DNA of 64,000 nt from Gammaproteobacteria bacterium. GTDB taxonomy: Bacteria; Pseudomonadota; Gammaproteobacteria; Enterobacterales; Alteromonadaceae. The notes under the pieces are model-generated. The model had not been told where the DNA came from. It did not search any database and saw only the letters and a list, made by a program, of their open reading frames with translations. Both the position numbers and the translations under genes were made by a program. The stretch covers positions 1 through 64,000 of the forward strand of contig JAHJZX010000034.1 of the NCBI GenBank assembly GCA_018826295.1, in the 5' to 3' direction. Shown piece by piece: positions 45,585 through 54,452 of this stretch (the first letter of the stretch is position 1; the number at the start of each line of letters is the position of its first letter).

Positions 45585-47633
45585 ATGTCTGCTTCTGAAA
45601 ATATATTGCTGTCGTTCGCCGGTTTACCGCCATTTTCCCGCATTAGCCCACAGCAGGTTAAACCTGCAGTAGAGCACGCCATAGCACAGGCCCGTGCTGC
45701 TTTAGAACACGCTGTGGCAGCCGTTGACGTAAGCTGGGATAGTTTAATAGCGCAGCCGGAACAAGACGGCGAACGTTTGGCTAAACTGTGGTCGCCGGTG
45801 TCGCATATGAACTCTGTCGTCAATACGCCAGAGCTGCGTGAGGCTTATGAGAGCTGCTTGCCGCTATTGTCAGACTTCAGCACCTGGCAAGGGCAGCATG
45901 AAGGTTTATACCAAAAATATCAGCAACTGGCGCACAGTGCTGGCTACGCCGCTTTAACGCCGGCGCAGCAAAAGGTGATTCAAAATGCCTTGCGTGATTT
46001 TAAGCTGTCGGGCATTGGTTTATCGGCAGAAAAAAAGCAGCGCTACGGCGAAATTCAAAGCCGGTTATCCGATTTAGGCTCGCAGTTTTCTAACAATACG
46101 CTGGATGCAACCCAAGCCTGGTTTAAGCATATTACCGATGAAGCCGATTTAGCCGGTTTACCGGAAGATGCCAAGCTGGCGGCAGCCGAAGAGGCAAAAA
46201 ACCGCGAGCTGGATGGCTGGGTATTTACGCTGGAATTCCCCAGCTACATAGCGTTAATGACCTACGCTGACAACCGGCAACTGCGAGAAGAGTTGTACAG
46301 CGCTTATTGCACCCGGGCGTCAGAGCAGGGCCCGACGGCCGGCCAGTTTGATAACAGCGCCATTATTGAAGAAACGCTGGCGTTAAAACATGAGCTGGCG
46401 CAGCTACTGGATTTTAACAACGCCGCAGAGGAATCACTGGCAACCAAGATGGCAGAGTCACCATCGCAGGTTCTGGATTTCCTGCACGATTTAGCCCGCC
46501 GTGCCAAACCGCAAGCCGAGCAGGATTTAGCCGAACTACGTGCCTTTGCCCAGCGCGAATACCAGCTGACAGAGCTGGCCGCCTGGGATATTACCTACTA
46601 TGCCGAAAAGCTGAAACAGGCCAAGTATGCCATATCGGACGAGCAGCTACGGCCGTATTTCCCTGAGAATAAAGTGGTAAGCGGCTTATTTACCGTGCTG
46701 CAAAAGTTATTTGGTGTAACGGTTCAACAGCGCGATGGCGTAGATGTGTGGCACGCGGATGTTAAGTTTTACGATATCTTTGCGGCTGACGGTGAGCTGC
46801 GTGGTAGCTTCTATTTGGATTTATATGCGCGGGCGAAAAAACGCGGCGGTGCCTGGATGGATGACTGTCAGGGCCGGCGTGTGCTGCCCGACGGCAGTGT
46901 GCAAACGCCGGTGGCCTATTTAACCTGCAACTTTAATAAGCCGGTAGGTGGCAAACCGGCGCTATTTACCCATGATGAAGTGGTAACCTTATTCCATGAA
47001 TTTGGCCACGGTATTCACCATATGCTGACCAAAGTGGATGCAGCAGCCGTGGCCGGTATTAACGGCGTGGCCTGGGATGCGGTAGAGCTGCCGAGCCAGT
47101 TTCTGGAAAACTGGTGCTGGCAGGCTGAGGCGCTGGCAATTATTTCCGGCCACTATGAAACGGGCGAGCCGCTGCCACAAGACTTGCTGGATAAAATGCT
47201 GGCAGCGAAAAACTTCCAGTCAGCGATGTTTCTAGTGCGCCAGTTGGAGTTCGCACTGTTTGATTTTCGCTTACATGCCGAGTATGAGCCGGCATTGGGC
47301 GGCCGGGTACAGCAAATGCTGGATGAAGTACGCAGCGAAGTATCGGTTGTTATCCCACCGCGTTTTAACCGCTTTCAACACAGTTTTGGCCATATTTTTG
47401 CCGGCGGTTATGCCGCCGGTTATTACAGTTACCTGTGGGCTGAAGTATTGTCAGCCGATGCGTTTGGCCGTTTTGAAGAAGAAGGTATTTTTAATGCCAG
47501 CACCGGGCGGGATTTTTTACGCTGGATCTTAGAACGTGGCGGCAGTGCCGAGCCGATGGAACTGTTTAAAGGTTTCCGTGGCCGCGAGCCATCAAATGAA
47601 GCCTTGTTGCGGCATATGGGCATTGCCGGTTAA
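45585..47633 (+). CDS. prlC: Oligopeptidase A (M3 metallopeptidase)
   Basis: VTLFHEFGHGIHHML HExxH motif; M3 family organisation throughout. Confidence 0.93.
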   Translation: MSASENILLSFAGLPPFSRISPQQVKPAVEHAIAQARAALEHAVAAVDVSWDSLIAQPEQDGERLAKLWSPVSHMNSVVNTPELREAYESCLPLLSDFSTWQGQHEGLYQKYQQLAHSAGYAALTPAQQKVIQNALRDFKLSGIGLSAEKKQRYGEIQSRLSDLGSQFSNNTLDATQAWFKHITDEADLAGLPEDAKLAAAEEAKNRELDGWVFTLEFPSYIALMTYADNRQLREELYSAYCTRASEQGPTAGQFDNSAIIEETLALKHELAQLLDFNNAAEESLATKMAESPSQVLDFLHDLARRAKPQAEQDLAELRAFAQREYQLTELAAWDITYYAEKLKQAKYAISDEQLRPYFPENKVVSGLFTVLQKLFGVTVQQRDGVDVWHADVKFYDIFAADGELRGSFYLDLYARAKKRGGAWMDDCQGRRVLPDGSVQTPVAYLTCNFNKPVGGKPALFTHDEVVTLFHEFGHGIHHMLTKVDAAAVAGINGVAWDAVELPSQFLENWCWQAEALAIISGHYETGEPLPQDLLDKMLAAKNFQSAMFLVRQLEFALFDFRLHAEYEPALGGRVQQMLDEVRSEVSVVIPPRFNRFQHSFGHIFAGGYAAGYYSYLWAEVLSADAFGRFEEEGIFNASTGRDFLRWILERGGSAEPMELFKGFRGREPSNEALLRHMGIAG

Positions 47634-47693
47634 CAATTCATTGCCAATTCAGCGCCGCTCTGCCAAGCTGAAACGCAAATAACAGGAGGTGCT

Positions 47694-48191
47694 ATGCGTA
47701 TAAACAGATTATTGCCGTTACTGGCAGTGCTGGTGTTATCGGCTTGTCAGCAGGGGCAGGCAAGCAGTACGGCTGACACTGAGCGTCTGCTGCCTAAACC
47801 GGTGGTCGAGCCGATAGATCCGGTAAAAGATCCGTTAACGGCGATGAAAGCGAGGAAACAGCAAATGGCCGAAGTAGCAGATTTAACCAGCTTGCGGGCG
47901 GAAATTATGGCACTGATTGGTGAAGCCCGCGCCGATAACGTGCAGCAATGCCGCGTCGCCGGTTTTGGCAGTAAGCCGTGTGGCGGGCCGGCCAGCTATA
48001 TTGCCTATTCGTTGAAAGATAAAAATGAGACGGTACTGCTAGCGTTGATTGAAAAATACAATAGCGCCGCCAAAGCAGAAAATGAACGGCTGGGGCTGAT
48101 GTCAGACTGCGCCATAGTGCCCAAACCCATAGTGGTGCTGGAAAACGGCGTCTGTACATTAAAAACCGGCACAGATACAGCAAGCTATTGA
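47694..48191 (+). CDS. Hypothetical lipoprotein
   Basis: MRINRLLPLLAVLVLSACQQG lipobox. Confidence 0.8.
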   Translation: MRINRLLPLLAVLVLSACQQGQASSTADTERLLPKPVVEPIDPVKDPLTAMKARKQQMAEVADLTSLRAEIMALIGEARADNVQQCRVAGFGSKPCGGPASYIAYSLKDKNETVLLALIEKYNSAAKAENERLGLMSDCAIVPKPIVVLENGVCTLKTGTDTASY

Positions 48192-48213
48192 GTTTGCTAC
48201 TGGTCTGAATGCT

Positions 48214-48243
48214 AAGGCAACAGTAGACTGTTGCCTTATTTTT
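48214..48243 (+). terminator. Rho-independent terminator
   Basis: AAGGCAACAGT-AG-ACTGTTGCCTT followed by ATTTTT. Confidence 0.85.
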
Positions 48244-48261
48244 ATGTCAAAGGTAAGTGGT

Positions 48262-48963
48262 GTGACAACAGCAGAATCTTTTCAGCGTATTTATCAACGC
48301 GCCTGCGATCGTAAAGGCGGTGAAGCAGCATTGGCAGCCTTATTGGGGCACAGTGCCAGTGCGGCCGAAATCAGTGTCATACCGGATAACCTGTTGCTGG
48401 GCGAGCTGACGAAAAAAGTGTTTCAGTCGGGTTTTGTCTGGCGGGTGGTGCGGCAAAAATGGCCGGGTTTTTGTGAAGTGTTTTTCGACTTTGACATCGA
48501 AAAAATACTGCTGATGAGCGATGAGATGCTTGAAGCCAAAGCCCGTGACGAGCGTATTATCCGCAATGCGGCCAAGGTATTTACCATCCGTGATAATGCC
48601 TTGATGATTGACGACATTGCCGCGAAACACGGCAGCTTTGCCCGTTTTATCGCTGACTGGCCAACAACAGATATTATCGGTTTATGGGCTTATTTAAAGC
48701 AGCATGGTGCCCGCCTTGGTGGCAACACCGGCCCATATGCGCTGCGCGCCATTGGCAAAGACACCTTTATTCTGAGTACCGATGTCGAGGCTTACCTGCG
48801 TGCCAGCAACGTCTTTGACGGCGGTATCAACAGTAAACGCAGTCTGGCGCAAATTCAGCAACAATTTAATCTGTGGCAACAACAATCTGGCCGCAGCTTA
48901 CAACATATCAGCCAGATCATTGCCCTGAGTGTGGGGGAGAATTACCTGGGGATGCAGCATTAA
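48262..48963 (+). CDS. tag: DNA-3-methyladenine glycosylase I
   Basis: SFQRIYQRACDRKGGEAALAALL, FQSGFVWRVVRQKWPGFCEVFFDFD, LGGNTGPYALRAIGKDTF; likely GTG start after the terminator. Confidence 0.8.
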   Translation: MTTAESFQRIYQRACDRKGGEAALAALLGHSASAAEISVIPDNLLLGELTKKVFQSGFVWRVVRQKWPGFCEVFFDFDIEKILLMSDEMLEAKARDERIIRNAAKVFTIRDNALMIDDIAAKHGSFARFIADWPTTDIIGLWAYLKQHGARLGGNTGPYALRAIGKDTFILSTDVEAYLRASNVFDGGINSKRSLAQIQQQFNLWQQQSGRSLQHISQIIALSVGENYLGMQH

Positions 48964-49712
48964 TGGCGTTGGCTCTATTAGCGTCTGCGGTAGCAGATAA
49001 GCTTTATGTTGCCAGTTTGTGCCAGCAATTTGGCCTGGCACTTACCGACAAGGCTTCCGGCTGGCATTTAGCCTGGCAGGACGACGCCCTGGTACTTAGA
49101 AATACACACTTACCAAAACAAGGCGATATTCTGGTTGATTTTGCCAGTGGTGCCGCCAGTTACCGCCGGCTGCATGGTGGCGGTAAAAACGAAGCTATTG
49201 CCAAAGCCTGCGGCCTGAATAAAAAGCGCGATCTCAGTATTCTGGATGCCACTGCCGGTTTAGGCCGTGACGCTTTTGTCCTGGCCAGCCTGGGGGCCCA
49301 GGTGGTGATGGTAGAGCGTAATCCACTGGTTGCGGCACTATTGTTTGACGGCCTGCGCCGGGCCGCGGCCAGTACTGAACTTAACTGGCTTAACCAGCGT
49401 ATGCAATTGCTGCACAGCAGCGCGCTTGCGGCGCTGCAGCACCAGCCTGCAGTGGATGTGGTGTATTTAGATCCGATGTTTCCGGCCAGGGAAAAAACTG
49501 CCTTGGTTAAAAAAGAAATGCGGGCCTTTCATGACGTGGTGGGCACTGATGCCGATGCCGATGTTTTGCTGGCACCGGCTATGCAGTTAGCCAGCAAAAG
49601 AGTGGTGGTAAAACGGCCTGGCTATGCCGGGTTTTTGGCAGCAAAACCACCTACAATGTCGGTAACGGGTAAGAATAACCGCTTTGATGTGTATATTAAT
49701 GCAGCAATTTAA
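48963..49712 (+). CDS. rsmJ: 16S rRNA (guanine1516-N2)-methyltransferase RsmJ
   Basis: VDFASGAASYRRLHGGGKNEAIAKACGL, DATAGLGRDAFVLASLGAQVVMVERNP, VYLDPMFPAREKTALVKKEM. Confidence 0.9.
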   Translation: MALALLASAVADKLYVASLCQQFGLALTDKASGWHLAWQDDALVLRNTHLPKQGDILVDFASGAASYRRLHGGGKNEAIAKACGLNKKRDLSILDATAGLGRDAFVLASLGAQVVMVERNPLVAALLFDGLRRAAASTELNWLNQRMQLLHSSALAALQHQPAVDVVYLDPMFPAREKTALVKKEMRAFHDVVGTDADADVLLAPAMQLASKRVVVKRPGYAGFLAAKPPTMSVTGKNNRFDVYINAAI

Positions 49713-49752
49713 TGCTATTTTTGCTAACGAATAATTTAACAGGGGAAATACC

Positions 49753-50226
49753 ATGATTAAAGTCGGCGACAAGTTGCCTGAGGTGAGTTTTTCGCAACTG
49801 ACCAAAGAAGGCGTAATGAATCCACTTACCAGCCAAATCTTTGCCAATAAAAAAGTAGTGCTGTTTGCTGTACCAGGCGCTTTTACGCCAACCTGCTCGG
49901 CCGCGCATTTACCCGGCTACATTACATTGGCAGACCAAATTAAAGCCAAAGGCGTGGACAGTATTGTCTGTACTGCAGTGAATGATGCTTTTGTTATGAG
50001 TGCCTGGGCAAAAAGCCAAAATGCCGAAGAAATTGTATTTTTAGCTGACGGCGGCGCGGCTTTTCATAAAGCCATTGGCCTGACTATGGAAACCGGTGAT
50101 TTTGGCGGCCTGCGCTCTCAGCGCTACGCGATGATTGTTGAGAACGGTGTGGTTACACTGCTAAACGTTGAAGCACCAAAAACCTTTGAAGTCAGCAAAG
50201 CCGAAGTGATTTTAGCGGCGTTGTAA
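49753..50226 (+). CDS. Peroxiredoxin (Prx5-like)
   Basis: VVLFAVPGAFTPTCSAAHLPGY active site. Confidence 0.92.
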   Translation: MIKVGDKLPEVSFSQLTKEGVMNPLTSQIFANKKVVLFAVPGAFTPTCSAAHLPGYITLADQIKAKGVDSIVCTAVNDAFVMSAWAKSQNAEEIVFLADGGAAFHKAIGLTMETGDFGGLRSQRYAMIVENGVVTLLNVEAPKTFEVSKAEVILAAL

Positions 50227-50233
50227 GCCAGAC

Positions 50234-50267
50234 AGTACCTAAACCTTGTTTAGCGGGTTTAGGTACT
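50234..50267. terminator. Bidirectional terminator-like hairpin
   Basis: AGTACCTAAACC / GGTTTAGGTACT 12-bp perfect stem followed by TTGTTGTT, between convergent genes. Confidence 0.75.
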
Positions 50268-50286
50268 TTGTTGTTATCTGACAGTA

Positions 50287-51186
50287 TTACTCACGTATCG
50301 CCACAATTTTCCAGCCATCGGCGCGGTATTTATCGACAATAGCACTGCGGGTGCCACGATGATCCTGCGTTTGGTAGGTTGCCACTTTTAACCGGCCCAC
50401 GGCCTTGCCAAAATCGGGCCGGCAGCACCAAAGTGATTGATCATCTGATGGATGCGGTGGTACCAGCGTTTTAATGCCGCCATGTTTTAATGCCATATAA
50501 GACAGGTGGATATCTTCGCCATTGTCCCAATATTCCGGTTCTTCAATCCACATATAGCGCACATAACTTTTACGCATAAACCAGGCATGGCCGACTAAAT
50601 CGACTTCAGTCACGTCGTTGTTTTGCGCACCGTTCCAGCCAGCCTTATTTTTGCTGGCATAACCGCCTGCTGCCGGCAGTAACACACCAGAGCCGCCCAG
50701 AATGCCATCATGGCCTGCTTCAATGGTATTTAAACAGTTTTCAAACCAGCGCGGCTGCGGCAGGATGTCATCATCGAAAAAGGCGACAAACTCCGTGCGA
50801 ACCAGACTGGCCAGCGCAAAACGGCCCCAGAACAAAAAGTTAGTGTTACACACCACTACCCGATCGGCTAATGCTGACACATCCAGTAAATCGTCTTCAC
50901 TGCGGTTTGACCATACCCAGATTTCGTCCGGTGGTACGCTTTGGTTGCGCAGTGCCGCTATTTGCTCTGCCAGATATTCGGCGCGCCGGTAGGCCGTCAA
51001 AATTACCGTAATGCCGGTTTTTTTCGCGGCCGGCATAGGCGTGGCATCACGGTTAAACACTATGTTATCGGCAGGAGCAGCCAGTTTACGTTTTACCGCA
51101 CCAGCTAGTTTAACCCGCCAGAAGCCTAATACCCTGGTGTTCCACCACCAGCGAATACTTTGCGCAATTGTTTTTTTAGCTGCCAT
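50287..51186 (-). CDS. Family 2-like glycosyltransferase
   Basis: ITVILTAYRRAEYLAEQIAALRNQS, FVAFFDDDILPQPRWFENCL. Confidence 0.82.
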   Translation of the reverse strand: MAAKKTIAQSIRWWWNTRVLGFWRVKLAGAVKRKLAAPADNIVFNRDATPMPAAKKTGITVILTAYRRAEYLAEQIAALRNQSVPPDEIWVWSNRSEDDLLDVSALADRVVVCNTNFLFWGRFALASLVRTEFVAFFDDDILPQPRWFENCLNTIEAGHDGILGGSGVLLPAAGGYASKNKAGWNGAQNNDVTEVDLVGHAWFMRKSYVRYMWIEEPEYWDNGEDIHLSYMALKHGGIKTLVPPHPSDDQSLWCCRPDFGKAVGRLKVATYQTQDHRGTRSAIVDKYRADGWKIVAIRE

Positions 51187-51197
51187 AACGCTCTCTG

Positions 51198-52109
51198 TTA
51201 TTTATTAATCAGTGCCGACTTAACCCGGCGGATAGCTTTGCGGATCAGCGAAATTTTGCTGTCTTCTTTGTAACGGCCTTTTTCTGCGTGGCGAATAAGC
51301 AGCAGGTTAGGCAGGGCTATTGGCGTGCCCTGGGTACCTAATAACCAGCGCACCGCGCGGTCTTCGTAGGTTTTAGTCCAGTGTTGCTTCGGTTTTTGAT
51401 ACACGGCTAAATCGTCACAATAACCGCAGGCGCGGGCCACGTCACCGTGAATAATCTGAATAGCGCCGGTGGCTCGGTCAAACTTACGCGGTTTAAATTT
51501 GCTTTTATCTACTTCCAGCAGCGCCGTTTTGTCTTTGCCGGCAGAAATCATCGGGTCGGCTTCGGTCAGCAATGCCGTTACCAGCAAGGTATCCGGAAAC
51601 AGTAAAATATCCTGCCGGCCTTTAAGTAATTGTTCCAGCGTGTCTAAGCAGCCCTCGTGAAACACCATGTCGCAGTCGGCAAACCAAATCCAATCGGCTT
51701 GGGTATGCTTAGAAGCATGATTGCGGCCAATGGCGCGGCGCAGCAATAAAGGCGTGGGTAATTGCTGAAAATTCCACTCGACATTAGGCACTGTTATGGT
51801 TTGAAAATGCTGCAGCAGTTTGGCGGTTTCTACATCTTCGGCAGAGTAAAATACGGTAAAGCGCAGCTGCATATTGCTGGGCGGGTATTTTACCAGCGAG
51901 CTTAACTGATAAACAAAAAAGCGCGCGTAGTTCCAGCAGTGGCTGACAATCTCCAGTTTGATATTGTCATGTACTACCGCCAGCTTGGTCTTGTCGGGCT
52001 GGTTTTTAATAAAAGCGGTGGCCGGAAAATAGCCTGAAGCGGCAAAGCGCAGCAAAAATTCTTTTACACCATCCAGCATGGCAGGTTGCCGGTATTCAGG
52101 AAGTGCCAT
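51198..52109 (-). CDS. Glycosyltransferase-like protein
   Basis: KLEIVSHCWNYARFFVYQLSSLVKYPP, ADWIWFADCDMVFHEGCLDTLEQLL. Confidence 0.75.
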   Translation of the reverse strand: MALPEYRQPAMLDGVKEFLLRFAASGYFPATAFIKNQPDKTKLAVVHDNIKLEIVSHCWNYARFFVYQLSSLVKYPPSNMQLRFTVFYSAEDVETAKLLQHFQTITVPNVEWNFQQLPTPLLLRRAIGRNHASKHTQADWIWFADCDMVFHEGCLDTLEQLLKGRQDILLFPDTLLVTALLTEADPMISAGKDKTALLEVDKSKFKPRKFDRATGAIQIIHGDVARACGYCDDLAVYQKPKQHWTKTYEDRAVRWLLGTQGTPIALPNLLLIRHAEKGRYKEDSKISLIRKAIRRVKSALINK

Positions 52110-52310
52110 AATAGCTCCGTACAAAGGTCGGCTGGCCTTGTGCCGCCACAGGGGTTTCAGGCCATAATAAGGCCGCTAGATTAGCATTTTATCTGCAGCT
52201 GAAACAGAATCTTTTGGTATCAGCGGGCCAAATTTGGCATTATGGCGCACCTTTGCCGCCAGTGTTTTTAGCACCAGCGCGGCGGACCAGAGTTAGCTAA
52301 GAAGGGATAG

Positions 52311-54332
52311 ATGTCACTGTTAAGTCGTTTTTGCTACAGCTTGCTGCTATGTCTGCTATCGCCGCTGCTGCTGGGTTATTTGTTGTGGCGCTCACGCAAG
52401 GACAGCGCTTACCGGTTGCGTCTGGCCGAGCGCTTTGCATTTAAACTGCCCGCTCAGCATGCCCGGGGCGGCATAGTGCTGCACACCGTATCGGTGGGGG
52501 AGTTTAATGCCGCCCGGCCGTTAATTAAGCAATTACTTAAACAATACCCGCAGTTACCACTTACTATCAGCTGCACTACGCCAACCGCCTCAGCAGCCAT
52601 CCTGAAGTTACAGGCAGAGCAGCAACTTGGCCACAACATCATACATTGTTATCTGCCATTCGATTTTCCCTGGCTAATGCGGCGCTGGTTAGCATTTTTG
52701 CAGCCGCAATTGCTGATCATTTTAGAAACCGAGCTGTGGCCAAATTTACTGGCCAACTGTAAGGCCTTGGCTATTCCAACCTTAGTGGTGAATGCCCGCC
52801 TGTCGGCACGTTCTGCCAGGGGCTACCGGCGTTTGTCGTGTCTGGTACAGCCGATGCTGCACAATATCAGCCAGATCTTAACGCAAGACAGCGCCAGCGC
52901 CCGCCGTTTTGCCACTTTGGCCGCGCCTAAGGTGCAACTGGCCGGCAATTTGAAATATGAACTGGACGTGCCGGCGCAGAGTGTGGCCCTTGCTGCAGAC
53001 ATTAAACCGGCCCTACAAGGCCGTATTGTCTGGGTCGCCGCCAGTACTCATGCCGGTGAAGATGAGATGTTATTGCAGGCCTACCGGCAGCTGCACCTGC
53101 AGTACCCGCAACTGTTGCTGGTATTGGTGCCGCGCCATCCGGAACGCTTCGATGCGGTAGCGGCCTTGTTGCAACAACAGCAGCTAAGCTATGTGCGGCG
53201 CAGTAAGTCTCAGCTGCCCGCTAGCACCACGGCCGTCTGGCTGGCAGATTCAATGGGCGAATTACTCAGTTGGTATCAGCTGGCAGATTTTGTCTTTATC
53301 GGCGGTAGTCTGATTGAGCGTGGCGGTCATAACCCGCTGGAGGCGATGGTATTTGCTAAGGCGGTGATATCTGGCCCCTATGTGTTTAATTTTCAACAGG
53401 TATTCAATTTACTACAGCGTCAGCAGGCCTATTTGGCCGTTAGCAGCAGTGACGATATAGCCAGCGCAGTGCAACAGTTGATCGACCAGCCAGAACTGGC
53501 ACAACAGCTTGGTAGCAAGGGCCTGGCGTTGTATCAGCAGCAACAGGGGGCGCTGGCACGAACTATGGATGAAGTAAGGCAGTTGCTGCCGCTGGCCGGT
53601 ACAGCCAGATTACAACAAGGCAGTGCAGTGGCCTGGTTTGATGCCGCCTTTTTTCCCAACGCTGGTCTGCATTATTTCCAGCCACAATACTGGCAGCAGC
53701 AGGGCTTAGTATCTGGCCAGTCAACCGGGCGTAACACCGTTTGGTTTGTCCGGCAAGATGACAAGCAAGCCGTGCTGCGGCATTACTACCGCGGCGGTCT
53801 GATTGGCAAAATAAATAAAGACTGTTTTTGGCCGGTGCCGCTACGGCAAAGCCGGGCCATGGCTGAATATGCTCTGCTGTGGCAGATGCAAAGCTGGGGG
53901 TTGCCGGTGCCGCGACCTTGTGCCGCTTTATATCAACCCCGCCGATGGCTGGGTATTACCTGGGCCTACCGGGCGGATATTCTGATTGAACGCATAGAGG
54001 GCGCGACTGATTTAGCTCAGGTGCTGCAACAGCAAAGTCTCAGCGCTGCGCAGTGGCAACAGCTGGGCAGCATGATAGCGCGCTTTCATCAGCATAGCGT
54101 GTATCACTCCGATCTAAACTGCCACAATATTTTACTGGATAAGCAGGGTAAGTTCTGGCTGATTGATTTTGATAAATGTGCACTCAGAGCCGGCAACGAC
54201 TGGCAGCAGGCAACGTTGGCCCGTTTGCAAAGGTCGCTGCAGAAAGAGCAGGGCCTGCATAGCAGTTTTAGCTGGCAGCCACAGCTATGGCCGGCACTGC
54301 TGCATGGCTATCAGCAGCAACTTACCGGCTAA
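52311..54332 (+). CDS. Fused KDO transferase (WaaA/KdtA) - KDO kinase (KdkA)
   Basis: N-term LLWRSRKDSAYRLRLAERF, HTVSVGEFNAARPLI, IGGSLIERGGHNPLEAMVFAKAVISGP; C-term VLRHYYRGGLIGKINKDCFWP, RFHQHSVYHSDLNCHNILLDKQGKFWLIDFDKCALR. Confidence 0.9.
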   Translation: MSLLSRFCYSLLLCLLSPLLLGYLLWRSRKDSAYRLRLAERFAFKLPAQHARGGIVLHTVSVGEFNAARPLIKQLLKQYPQLPLTISCTTPTASAAILKLQAEQQLGHNIIHCYLPFDFPWLMRRWLAFLQPQLLIILETELWPNLLANCKALAIPTLVVNARLSARSARGYRRLSCLVQPMLHNISQILTQDSASARRFATLAAPKVQLAGNLKYELDVPAQSVALAADIKPALQGRIVWVAASTHAGEDEMLLQAYRQLHLQYPQLLLVLVPRHPERFDAVAALLQQQQLSYVRRSKSQLPASTTAVWLADSMGELLSWYQLADFVFIGGSLIERGGHNPLEAMVFAKAVISGPYVFNFQQVFNLLQRQQAYLAVSSSDDIASAVQQLIDQPELAQQLGSKGLALYQQQQGALARTMDEVRQLLPLAGTARLQQGSAVAWFDAAFFPNAGLHYFQPQYWQQQGLVSGQSTGRNTVWFVRQDDKQAVLRHYYRGGLIGKINKDCFWPVPLRQSRAMAEYALLWQMQSWGLPVPRPCAALYQPRRWLGITWAYRADILIERIEGATDLAQVLQQQSLSAAQWQQLGSMIARFHQHSVYHSDLNCHNILLDKQGKFWLIDFDKCALRAGNDWQQATLARLQRSLQKEQGLHSSFSWQPQLWPALLHGYQQQLTG

Positions 54333-54452
54333 AATCGGCACTTTATCGCGCTTTTTTTGTATTTAAGCTGTCACAAAGCTGTTTTTATCCTGTCACTGCT
54401 CTTGGTGTAGCTGCCGTTCTTTGATATAACATCAGACGGTGGAGGGGCATCT

